A stretch of 60,000 nucleotides of DNA, from assembly GCA_009746045.1 (NCBI GenBank), contig RPFO01000213.1:3096837-3156836 (forward strand), in the 5' to 3' direction. This stretch comes from Mesostigma viride. Taxonomy: Eukaryota; Streptophyta; Mesostigmatophyceae; Mesostigmatales; Mesostigmataceae. Shown here piece after piece: positions 33,136-44,100 of this stretch; position 1 is the stretch's first letter; the number at the start of each line of letters is the position of its first letter. Under the pieces are notes generated by a model that saw only the letters and a program-made list of their open reading frames with translations, did not search any database and was not told where the DNA came from. The position numbers were made by a program, and so were the translations under genes.

Positions 33136-34530
33136 TTGATGGAAAACCTAGAAGCAATTGGTGGCTTTCTTGGATGCTCGATGGCTTCACATGCTTGTGA
33201 GTCCATAAAACCCACTGTATACGTGCCCACCATCTCTAAGCTGAAAGCATCTGCCTTCAACAAGCATCTTAAGACATGCATGCACATGAGAACTGTCATG
33301 GTTTGTGGAGAGGGTGGCATATTGCGTGAGAGTGGAGAGAGGACAGTGGCCGGGCTAGGCCAGCTACCTGTGCTGCCACACGGCCGGGCGGCAAACACTG
33401 ATGCACAAGCTGCCTTACACGCCAGCACCCAAGCTGCCTTCACACCCCTGAATGATGAGCAGAGGGCATCCTGGACGGCCGCATCCATGCAGTTCATGCA
33501 GTTCAGGCTGTGCGTGCTGGCCAAGGGCACGGGTAAATGAGCCAATGGCGGGCTATTATTACGCACGCTGCAACCAGCGCCAATGAAGCAACCCAAGCCT
33601 GCCCTCCTGACAGGTATGTGTGTTTTGTTTTCTCATGTCGTGTGCACAACCAGCAATCCTTTATTTCCCTATGATGCATGTTTGCGGAATTCTGGCAACC
33701 TGGCACATGGCCAAACTCCTCAATGTCAGGGGTGGGAGGGGTTGTTTGTCAAGTGGATAGACACACGCACATGCTCAACACCTCTTGCTCCAATGCCACT
33801 GCCACTCACCCAGAAACTCAGGCACAACCACGCACGATCGCTAAGCTGCTAGCCAGAATCGCAGTCCTCACCAAAGTGAGGGATGGGGCACCAGCTAGTT
33901 TGACAGTCTGGCTGAGGACGTGCAGGAGTTGAATGACATATCTGAAGCAAGTAGTCACGGATGGCTTGGAGAAACATGGTGAAGCATGCATGGGCATGCA
34001 TCTCATGTTGACAAGGGCCAGAGCAAGAGCATGAGCACGATGCATGTGCCTATGTAGAGGCCATTGGGCTTGCACTATCTGTTGAAGACAACTGCGGTAT
34101 GGTGGCCAAGCGGCTCACCGGGGATGTGCAGTGGCTTCTTCATGCTAGGTATGATGGCGGCCAAGTGCAGTCCTTTGGTGGCACATTTCAAGCCGGCAAC
34201 CTCGAGGTAGCAACTGAGCAGTGTATGAGCTGTCTGGCTATGCACCACAGCGCTGGCTGAGGAGATCTAGTCCAACTTGGAAGCTGCGTTGCCAGCAACG
34301 TGGGCCCCTATAACAGAGACAGGGACATGGGGCATCCATGGTGATGCAGAGGACCATGTGTGGCAACCTTGGTCAGGCGGGCCGGTTGCCAAGGGATGTG
34401 CTGCTACCAAATCAAGGCGCACAAAACACATCGCAACCATGCCGACGGCCGAGATGCCTGGCATGATTAGATTATTACATTGCCAAGCTGAGTTTGCGAC
34501 TACCGTGCGTGCTGTGGGTTTGAACTGATC
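33136..34530 (+). pseudogene. Possible decayed element ORFs
   Basis: An open frame at 33136-33540 includes a BED-finger-like end (FNKHLKTCMHM) and is followed, after stops, by another partly open stretch near 34030-34230 (VEAIGLALSVEDNCGMVA, then DVQWLLHARYDGG). The pattern suits a decayed transposon gene, but no transposase motif is clear. Confidence 0.2.
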
Positions 34531-34824
34531 ATGCTAGCCAACGTGACAGCTGGCAGTTCTTATGTCTAACAAGCCCCTACTTGAAAATTGCCTTAGCATG
34601 GCCGTATGCACATATATACAACCATGTCTAGCCACTGTTCATGTTCATATATCTTTGTCTATGTGTCACAAAAGTTGTGTTATATTATCTGTGCAAGGTC
34701 TGAACAGTTAGCAACACAGTTGGTGGGAGTTGGCCATACCGTTACTAAAGAACTTTGCATCCAAGGTTGAGTGATTAGCTGGAAACTGGCAGGTGTTGCA
34801 TGGACCAGTGAACCCAATGACACT

Positions 34825-35345
34825 TGATGGACCTGAAGTTTTGTGCAATGTCTGAAATGACATGATGATTAACATGGGCGCTTGTTTTCAGCCTCACCTG
34901 AGCACATCTTGCATGGGAAACTGCAAGAAATGTGGCGGAAATGCAAAAAACGCACATTTTTGCTCACATTTGCTAGCGAGCTGTCAATGAATGAAGTACA
35001 ACAGACCTGGATTTTTGTGCAATGTCTACAATGATGATATTTAATATGCTTGCAAGTTTCCAGCCCCAACTGAGCACATCTTGTATGAAAACTGTCATGA
35101 AATGTGTGAAAAAAACGCGAAAAACGCGCATTTTTGCTAGCATTTGGTGGCATTTTGTTACCAAATACAGTACGATGGACCTGATTTTTTGTGCCATGTC
35201 TACATTTATGATGTGTAACGTGATTGCAAATTTCCAGCCTCGACTGAACACATCTTCCATGGAAACTGCTATGAGATGTGGTGAAACGGTGCGTTTTTGC
35301 TAGCATTTGGTGGCAGTTTGTCACCAAATGAGGTCAGATGACCAC
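34825..35345 (+). repeat. ~170-bp tandem repeat, about three units
   Basis: Units start near 34828, 35003 and 35172 with gatggacctg, then ttttgtgcaatgtct, and share ccagcc, tgagcacatctt and gcatttttgctagcatttg. Divergence between units is moderate. Confidence 0.8.
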
Positions 35346-35628
35346 GGGACATGGTGCACAGTTGGTAGACATGAGCATAAGCCTACATGCAAACAGCCAG
35401 GTCAGGAGCTCTTTATTTGCATATCAAATGGTATTTGTTTGTATTAAAATCTGGAAAGTTGCTAAAAATAGACATGCCAAAAATAGACCAACCGATGTCG
35501 GAAAATTCTGGAAAGTCAAATTCCTTTTACTGGTGTCATGGACATGCTGCCTACCAATATCTAGCATGTTTGGACTCAATTTGCTCCTTGTAGGGCTTAT
35601 AAGGGCATTTTTTGGCACTTTCATACCG

Positions 35629-35788
35629 TTGCTCGTCATGTATTGCGTGACGGCCTCGGGAAACTATATCAGCGTGTGCGTCTTAGAAAGACGAAGCGAT
35701 TGAACATTATAGATGCGGCAAAATTTGGAGCCCAAACATGAAAGTTATGGGCGCCCCCGTCAGCCATGGCTTTCTCGTGGCTCATGTG
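35629..35788 (-). repeat. 160-bp perfect direct repeat, right copy
   Basis: Identical to 31823-31982, 3.8 kb away in the same orientation. Unlike the left copy it is not followed by the element ORF: similarity stops three to four codons past the ATG. Confidence 0.95.
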
Positions 35789-36333
35789 GCTCTTGGAAGG
35801 ATATCTTTGGTTTTTAAAAATACGTGCGTTATAGCCCCATAGTAGTGTCAATCAAAAGGGCAAAACGTGCTACAGATGCAGTACAGGTCATGAGTACTTC
35901 TGTGTAATTTTATTTTTCTAATGAGATTAGCTAGCATAGTATGAATCGAGCTGATATTGATCACCTAGCTGGCAACATATCGACTAGCTGGAAATGATAG
36001 AAAGCTTAAGTGTGTTGCATTTGCAAAGGAGGTGCATGCCGATGCGGCAATTAGGGATACTTGCCAATTGATACGGTACCATATCAATAATACAGCCCTT
36101 GCATGATCAGCATACATAATACATGATGAGAAAGAGAGGGTTGGCTCAAGCAACTCTCGCTACGTCCCTAGACCGCTGATAGCACATGCTTGTTCGATGT
36201 GCAACCTAAAGGGCAGGCACATAAACTGTGGGTGTGATATCATACGACCTCGCATTTGCAAACAAGTGGCAGTTGCAGGATCGGGTGGCATCCTCTGCAT
36301 GCATGCCAAGGCAATTGCCTGACTAGCTGCCAG
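35789..36333. other. Intergenic, 3' side of the CblC gene
   Basis: No gene or repeat is evident. I found no TGTAA on the minus strand here. Confidence 0.4.
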
Positions 36334-39300
36334 TCAGCTGCAGTCAATGCTGCTCAATAATTCTTCTCTGTTGCCCGTGTAATGGTACAGAATTTGGTCT
36401 TCTGTGAACCGGTGGCGCGCCCATGGTGTGCCAGGTGGGGCGAGGGAATCTCGTACGCGGAGCCAGGCCTTCCAGCTCGTTTCCGAATCCAGTGCCACCC
36501 CTGTAGGGAGCAGCCACAGAGGGGCAGAGCAGCAATTAGTATTAAACTGTTACACATGCCTGCCCCCCCACAGTATTAGTGGTTTCCCCATAACCAAACC
36601 TTGACACGGCTGTATACGAAGCACAAAACTTCATCGTCTGATTTGCTCAAGATAGACGACAGGAGACAATACGTGGCGGTTGATGCTAGTCAGTGACTGA
36701 GCTCAGCAAAACACGAGGCTGTTGATTTTAGGGAGAAGAGATTCAGCAAACCGTCTCCATCCCATCCCAGCAGTTACCCACGGGGTGAGGTTTGTTTGTA
36801 TTACGTTCCATTCTTGAAAAGGTTTTGATCGCTTTCTGCTCAGCCGACCTGCGTTGTCCAGGCTATTGGATCACCACAGCTGCACCAGGGTCCGCCATAC
36901 TAGAACTGGCTCAGCCTACTACCGCTTTTGCGGGGCCCTCTGACAACGCATCAGCGACTAAGTACCTGCACAGCGGGAGAATATTACACCCACAGTAGAT
37001 GCTGGACTCTCCCCGTGAGTCCTCATGATTGCAGCTGTGGCTTTTCCTTTGGGCATGCGAAACTGTGGGATCCCTGCCCACTTCTTTTGTGTAGCGTTTA
37101 GGGATGGAGAGAACTTCAAAGTGCTTTGTGTGTCCCCTACGCGATGGCATGCAGAGAAACTTAACGGATTGGTTAGCATTATTCATGATCACAGAAGGGC
37201 ATGGGTACCCAATAAATTAACTGTTCGCACAGAAGGGCTTGAGTGGACCAAGCCGGCAGATTTCAACCATCAAGGGATCCACCTGGGGATTTGCTGTAGT
37301 CACAGCTCAAGCAGGGCGTTCCCCCGGGAGCATTACACCAGGGCCATGCAACCTTGCCAGCATTAGTCGCCGCTTCACTAGGGAGGGGATGGTTCCCTTG
37401 ATTCCACCAGCCAAGATGGTGGAATCAATGGCTGCTTTACTAGGATGGGCACTATGCGTGCCCATCCGCAAGTTGATTATATCCTGGATACAACACCGCA
37501 AACTCTCAGCTCATCATGGCAGCTTGTATGGGGCAACACCTAAGCTAACCTGTTCACAAAGCGGGATGGCTGCTCTGTTCTGCATGGTAGGCACGCTCAA
37601 AGTGCCGCACACATGCTTCTAACATGCTTCGTCTTGTGCACCTGCTTGTCTGCCGGAATACTAGGCTCGCTCTAGCTTGGTAGTGAACATGCTACTCCGC
37701 TACTGTACAAGCGAAGTCGCCATGCACCTGAAAATTGCTTCCCTGAGATGCCTCATGCCCTCACAGTAACCATGGACTAAACAGTTGCACCCAGATAAGA
37801 AATGTGTACCCAGACAGGCCAAAGCTACACAAACACTTACACAACTGCTAGCAAATACTTGAGGCACTTACAAGCACACGCACAGGCTTACCTTGTCCAG
37901 ACGTCGACGATTGAGCAATCGCCTTGTCTACTAGCGCCCGTACATGCTCTCGCTGGGCTGGCTCCAGGGGGTCTGGCAGGGGCTGCAAGAATTACAAGCA
38001 AGCACCGACACCATGCGACATGGTGCATCCGCGTTCAACGCCACGTGTCAGAAGCTTGAGCAACTGGCAAGGACATGGCAGTAATGCTGGCACGCACACT
38101 CACAACCTTATGAAAGCAAGACTATCCCGACTAAGGTTGATCCTACAACCATAATCCACTCTCTCACCCCCCACCCCCCTGCGTCAAGCAATGGATGTCC
38201 AACACAGCAAGTAGCACATGCGACCATGGCGGTAGAATTGTCGTCCCTCAGGACACCACTTGCCGCGGGTGGGACAGGGCCGGGGTCCAGCGGTGGCAAA
38301 TCGAAGACAGCAACCGCCCGCAGGGATATCCACGGCCCTGCCACGCAGAGGGGAAACAAGCGAACACGGGGAAGACCCCAGAGGTATTCGTGCATAGAAG
38401 TAAAGATAAAGAGTAAGTTCAACTAGATAGGGTATACGCTCCACTGAGGCATGCGAGCTCTAGCCCCCCGCAACTTGGGTAGCTTCCCTATCATAGTTTC
38501 AGCTCCTAACCATGGTCAGCTTAACACAAATAGCGCCTCCTATGGCAGGTAGCTCTATTTGACAGGCTCCCACCACAGTGGCTTCGGCCAGCGCCTTGCA
38601 CCATGCACGGACCTAACCAATTCCTGCTGACGCACACACGTCCCGTGGCCACTCCATGCAGGACACATGTCAAAGCACCGGCATGGAGTGACGGCAGATG
38701 GGATCAAGACAACAGGGACAGGACGTGATCCATTCAAAATTTTTTAACCCCAATGACTGTTTGACAGTGCCTGTCATGGCGGCCGCTTGTGAAGCTGAGC
38801 GATAGCTTCATAAACTGCTTGATTTTATTCTCTAGCCCTCATTGCTCACGACGCCCTATGGGCATGGAGCCACAACAAGAACAATAACTCCATCACAGAA
38901 GCTTTAGGGTTGAGAATCATTCCACCTAAAACTCGTTTGTTCCACCCAAGGCAGGAAGGTGTGTAGAAGAACCTACCGTACACCGGGTGGATGCAGAGGT
39001 GACAGGTGTCGCATAGATAGGCCATCCCTGCATACAGGCAAGGAAATTCCATGTACGAGGTCCAGGGGCAAGCAGCCATGAGCCATCAGCCAAAGCACTT
39101 CGTGTCGCATGCGCATAGCACGCAAGAGCCCACCAAAGCGCGCCATGTGGGGTGCTTTATAGACTGCATTCAGTATGGAGTCAGACTCTTGCCAATCAAA
39201 TATCAAGTCACATGCCCCCGTTCGCGGCTGCATGGCACAAGGTTCAGGTCGCCATGGCAGCCGGGTAATGGGTGAAAACGGCTGAAGCAGAAAGCAGACA

Positions 39301-40257
39301 GAAAACGGCAACCCGACCACGACTTTTCAGGGGTCCCCGGCTTAGTTGTGACGCGGTAGCACCCATCCAGCTCTCCGCCTCCTTGTTGACTGTCAGATTA
39401 ATGCAAGGGAAGACGATCCTGTGCAATGACTACCTTACCTGTGCAATAACCAACCGCAGGTTCTTGGAGCCATTGAACGCCCCAGCTGACGGTTTGAGGT
39501 TTTTGAGGGATTTCAACGGGGCCTGACAACCAGCTTCAGACCGTGAGAATGGTCAACTTTAATGCACAAGGAGCTTATTACGTCTACAGGTGCGTTGCGC
39601 TCAAATTAAAGCCTGTAATAGGTTGCAGTCTGTCAGACAGGCTCATTGGACATCCTGCAAAACATCAGCATGACAGGAGCTAGCCTAGAGTGGCTGGGAC
39701 AGCTAAGTGTGTCCCAGGGACTTACTGTCATGTAAACCAGTCATTCAACGACCACGGGCACGCTTACTTGCTATATGTGCCATACGCTGCATCGCCACCA
39801 GCTTGGTCGGCTCGATGTCCTGCTGCCAGTACAACGCCGTGCTGACGCCTGGCGCCGCCTCAGAAACCGCCCGGCAGACCGCCCTCCGCACGTATTCGTC
39901 GATGGGATTGGCGCAAGTGCGTAGCGGCAGCTCGCTGCCGGTACTTGCATCATCTAAACATGGCATGTGTCCACCCATTTCATTTCTTAGCGCCTGCTTG
40001 AACTTTTCCCACATGCTGTTGGTGTTGCCGATAACGACGGCTAAGACGTTGTCCTTATGTCCGAACGGCGAAAGCCGCAGGTGCGAAGGAATCTTGTCAT
40101 TATACCACTGAAGGGACAGTGGTGCCATTAAATCAATCCCGAACGCTGCCAGCGCTTGCGAGAGCTTCGAGACGACGACGGATGAGGCAGCAGGGTCAAG
40201 TGCAGGCAAGCGCGTCATCATGATGGTTGTCAAAGACAACTTTGTCAAGCCTTCCAA
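36334..40257 (-). CDS. MMACHC: MMACHC/CblC-type cobalamin trafficking protein, 5 exons, 288 aa
   Basis: Exons on the minus strand: 40257-39768, 39027-38977, 38337-38260, 37972-37892, 36500-36334 (stop TGA). All later introns fall after the first codon base, and the total is exactly 289 codons; human MMACHC is 282 aa. CblC proteins bind incoming cobalamin, remove its upper ligand (decyanation, dealkylation with glutathione) and pass it to methionine synthase and methylmalonyl-CoA mutase in the cytosol. Family landmarks, from memory: LQWYNDKIP (res. 49-57), VLAVVIGNTNSMWEKF, NPIDEYV (117-123), MQRMAHIA, CIHPVYGPWISLRAV (175-189), WKAWLRVRD (243-251), and RFTEDQILYHYTGNREELL near the end. W183 and R187 line up with human W157 and R161, which contact cobalamin and are needed for activity. 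The third donor (GTGGTG at 38259) is the weakest junction. It is divergent from the antiporter gene. Confidence 0.88.
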
Positions 40258-41108
40258 GTGCAGGCCCGCTCAACAAGACACCAATCCCCCTACATTTCAT
40301 GCCTTTTTATCCCAAGCGACATCTAAGGCTTGGGATTCCCACATCACATGGGTGTGAAGGTTTGCCACCCATTACTCATGGTCTTACGTGTGTTACTGGA
40401 CTACCAAGATAAGAAATGCCGAGGTCGAGGATACTGATGCCATCCACAATTAGCCGATATTCCCGTTTAAATCTAACGGAAAGCGGCTATGCTTATTAAT
40501 CCAGGCATGCTAACGAGACAAGCTGTGTGACGTCATATGCACGCCTCGTTTTCCTCAGTGTCGCATCGGATTGCGTAGTCCATGGCCGATTATTAACGAC
40601 ACTACAGTATGTGGGGTGTGTGTTGGGTCCTCGCGTCGTTGCCACGTCAAAACCACCGAACTTCCCACGTGGCAATCTTCCGACGACTGTAATCACATGT
40701 GGCTACGAATACCGTACCGTCTCGCCCTCTGACGACCTCTGATTCCATCGCGAAGGTGCGCGTGGCATCGCACCGGTCGACCAGCCTACCCTGCGACCAC
40801 CGATTCGGGCTTGCTGCAGCCATGGCAAACGCTTTATTACGCTAATGTGTCACGGCTTGATTTATAACGCTAATTTGTCACGGCGTGTCAGCGCTTCATG
40901 ATTCTCAACTGCAACGCCGGACGGTAGGGGTCGCGCATTCTGGAAATGATACTGGTGCATATTGCTTGCCATTATCTAAATGATGCCAACTATGGCGACG
41001 TCCACGCTCACTACGAACGTACGATTGGCCATGACGTCTGCCTGATTCAGTCGTGCCTGGCTATATTTTCCGCCTATCTTCCGTGTTGAACAAGGGGAGC
41101 TCGGTTCA
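40258..41108. promoter_or_regulatory. Divergent intergenic region between CblC and antiporter genes
   Basis: 851 bp between the two start codons. It contains a bZIP-type TGACGTCA at 40528-40535 and two direct copies of acgctaat(g/t)tgtcacggc at about 40838 and 40870. No gene is seen. Regulatory function is inference from position. Confidence 0.45.
40838..40888 (+). promoter_or_regulatory. Pair of 17-bp direct repeats upstream of the antiporter gene
   Basis: acgctaatgtgtcacggc and acgctaatttgtcacggc lie about 30 bp apart and differ at one base. They could be binding sites of a dimeric regulator. Confidence 0.35.
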
Positions 41109-44100
41109 ATGTTTCTGCTCGCAAGACCGCATCTGTGGACGGTGCTCCTTCTTTTCGCCTTCATCCTGGGCCGCTGCCCGATTGCCGATGCTGGTGCCGT
41201 GTACGATGGAGAGGACAAAAACAAAGAGGGATCCTTCACATTCGAAGACAGTAGGTTTCACTGCTGCCAGCATTTGAAAATGTTTCTGCACTACCTTATG
41301 TTCGCTTTGTTATGGCGGGTGTGTCCTTCCGCCGGTCTCTTGTAAATTTCGTTGACTTGGTGTAACCTTGATGACCCAGGTGGGTGTAGGGACCTGTTGC
41401 CATGACAAAAAATCAGGTCGCTTTTTGTTTACAGTTATGCGTTTCCTCCTGCATCGCTTTGAGTTGTGCGCATTTCGCATTCTCCTTTTCCACGTGCGCC
41501 GAGGACGATATATTTGTGCTATGGACAACGCATTGCATTTGCTTTGGGGGCACTGATGGAAGAATGCAGGGCCCCTCGCCAGGTGCCCAAATGCCACCGC
41601 TGTCGCACCCCTCCCCACGTTTCGCCTCCCCTCACCACATTTCGCATCCGTGCATATGTGTCCACCCACGGTTTGTCATGGATCTAGAATCTAGTGGTTG
41701 ATTAGATAATGAGTTGGGGCTAATTAGTTAATTAATGACACGCGGACCCGTGGGGGAAACGTGGAGCACTTCTAGTGCTGTACGTATAGTAGGGGTTGCT
41801 TTCTGATGTTGTAGACCTGGCCGTACCCCCGACCCACCCAACCCCTTCTCAAGCACCTACCTCATTTTCCCGTTTCCTGCCCATATTTTGCCTTGAAGCC
41901 GGACCTCCTGACACACCTTTACGTCGAGTCAGCTTGACACTCATCCTGTGACTAATGGACTCGTGCCTGAAGCCTTACATCCTTTGTGCCAGGGGTGCAT
42001 GCCCGCGTTCCCGAGCCGTTGTGTTGCCATGGGCTGAGTTTTACGGGCTGACAGGGGTACTTGGTGGATTCTTGATCGATGGACACTGGCGCCTAGTCAA
42101 GTACTGATCATGATAAATGCACCGACAAGTCTTCTGGGCATGTCCTTTCTTGCTTGATCAGTGTGTCGGTGTCCTCCGACTACCCCTGCTTCTACCTCTC
42201 CCCTCTCCTCCCTCCCCTCCTTCTCCCACCCCCACTCCCTTCCCTCCTTTCCCCCAGTCATCCCCAACCTTCCTTCATTCTAGCTGTCACTAGGGTCCAT
42301 GTGATATGGATGACAGTACGGTTGAATCGATGCCCATTGTTCACCCACCCCGGACCCATCCCCGCTCCGTCCTTACTGCAGCCATCGGCCCGCTTGTCTA
42401 GTAGCCGATGAATCCATGTCACCGGGACCCCCTGTCCACAGATGCCTTCACATCTCTTGTAGACGCCTTTACAATTCTTGTAGACGCCTTCACAACTCTT
42501 TTGGTCGGTGGCTGTATCCCTGACATTGTCGACCAGCCTGCAACCCCACCCATAACTACCCCCTCCACAACCCACTATGATCTCCCCCCACCGCCCAACG
42601 TACTCTTGTTTCAATCAAATCGAAGACACAACCCCCCTCTTCCTGCCCCTTGAATGGGTAGCCCTTGACCCCTATCCCTACACCCATACCCCCACGCCCC
42701 CCTTTCTTCCTTCTCCCCCCCCCAAGCCACCCCCTACATCCGGTTATACCAGTTCCAGCCACAATGCTCTTTTTCCTCCCCATGCGATGGGGGCAAGGCG
42801 TTCCCCTTCCCTCCTCTCCACTCCACCCCACCCAGCTCAACTCTATCTCCTCATCCCCACGCTCCTCTTGGTTTAACGGATGGAATTATGTCCGCTAGGC
42901 ACTTCCACACACACACGCCCACCCCCCTTCCTCCACCCTAAAGGCCCTCCTCTCTCAGTCACCATCGCGCTCCTCTTGCTTCCGCCACATTATGTGAGCC
43001 CCCCCCTGCCTACCCTAACCTTTCATGTCCCTCTCCATGAATCTCTCGCCCACAAATGCTTCCTTCCGGCACCCCCTACTCCAGTCATCTACACGCTGCT
43101 CTTCTTCGCGGCGGTCTGGCTGTGCGGCAAGGTCGTCTTCCTCCTCACGGGCGTGCCCTCCCTTGTGGGGGAGATCATCATCGGCAGCGTGCTGGGCCCC
43201 CCCATGGCAGATTTCGTCCCCTTCCCAGAGGCGCTCGCCCTCTACGGTGAGCTGGGCTTCCTGTTGACCGCGATGGAGGCGGGTCTGGAGATCGACCTCC
43301 CGATGCTCCGGTCCATGGGCCACCAGGGCGTGGCGGTCGCGATGTGCGGCGTGGTGCTACCGGCAGGCATTGGTAAGCTTAATGTTTGAACGCAGTAGAG
43401 GGGTTTGCTCCCTGTGTGCTGTTCTGGGCGTTAACAACCTATTTTTGCAAGTCTGACGGATTGTTTATCTATGCCTCTGTTTGCATGTATTTGGGTGCAT
43501 CGCTTTGGCAGTTCTGTGGGTGAGTGTCCGGTCCAGTGACTTGTTGTGTGCAAGCTGCCGTCCTGCTGCTGACATTTTGACAATCCGACCCGCAAGGTTT
43601 GCCCTGCAAAGCCATAGTCTGTTTGAACGTGTTGCCCCCTCTGTTGGCAGGCGTTTTGGGGTCTGATGGTTTTTTAATGGCACACGGTGTTCTCTTGGGC
43701 CCCACTCACACACAACCACCACCACCACCACCGCCACCACCACCACCACCACCGCCACTACCACCGCCCAGGCTACGCGCTGGCGTTTGCGTTTGGCAAG
43801 GAGTGGGAGGAATGCCTCGTTGTCGCGGCCGCGCTGTCCCCCTCCTCCCTTGCCATCGCCATCCACGTGCTCAAGATGTACCGCGCGATGGACACGGCCC
43901 TCGCCGCCATCATCGTCTCCGCTGCCGCGATACAGGTGGGTGTGCAGCAGTGCACCGTGGTCAGCTTTGCTCTATAGTTTGTTGTTGGGTGTAGGGGTGT
44001 CAGTGTCGCACTTGCCGCCATCATCGTCTATGCTGCCGCCACACTGGTGGGGGGATGCACAAGGGTGTGTTGTGGTTAGCATTGGGTGTGTTCCCTGTTC

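Noticed and set aside
31823-35788. LTR retrotransposon bounded by the 160-bp direct repeats
   Set aside because: No reverse transcriptase, integrase, primer-binding site or target duplication is seen, and the left repeat is the 5' region of an ORF lying outside the interval.
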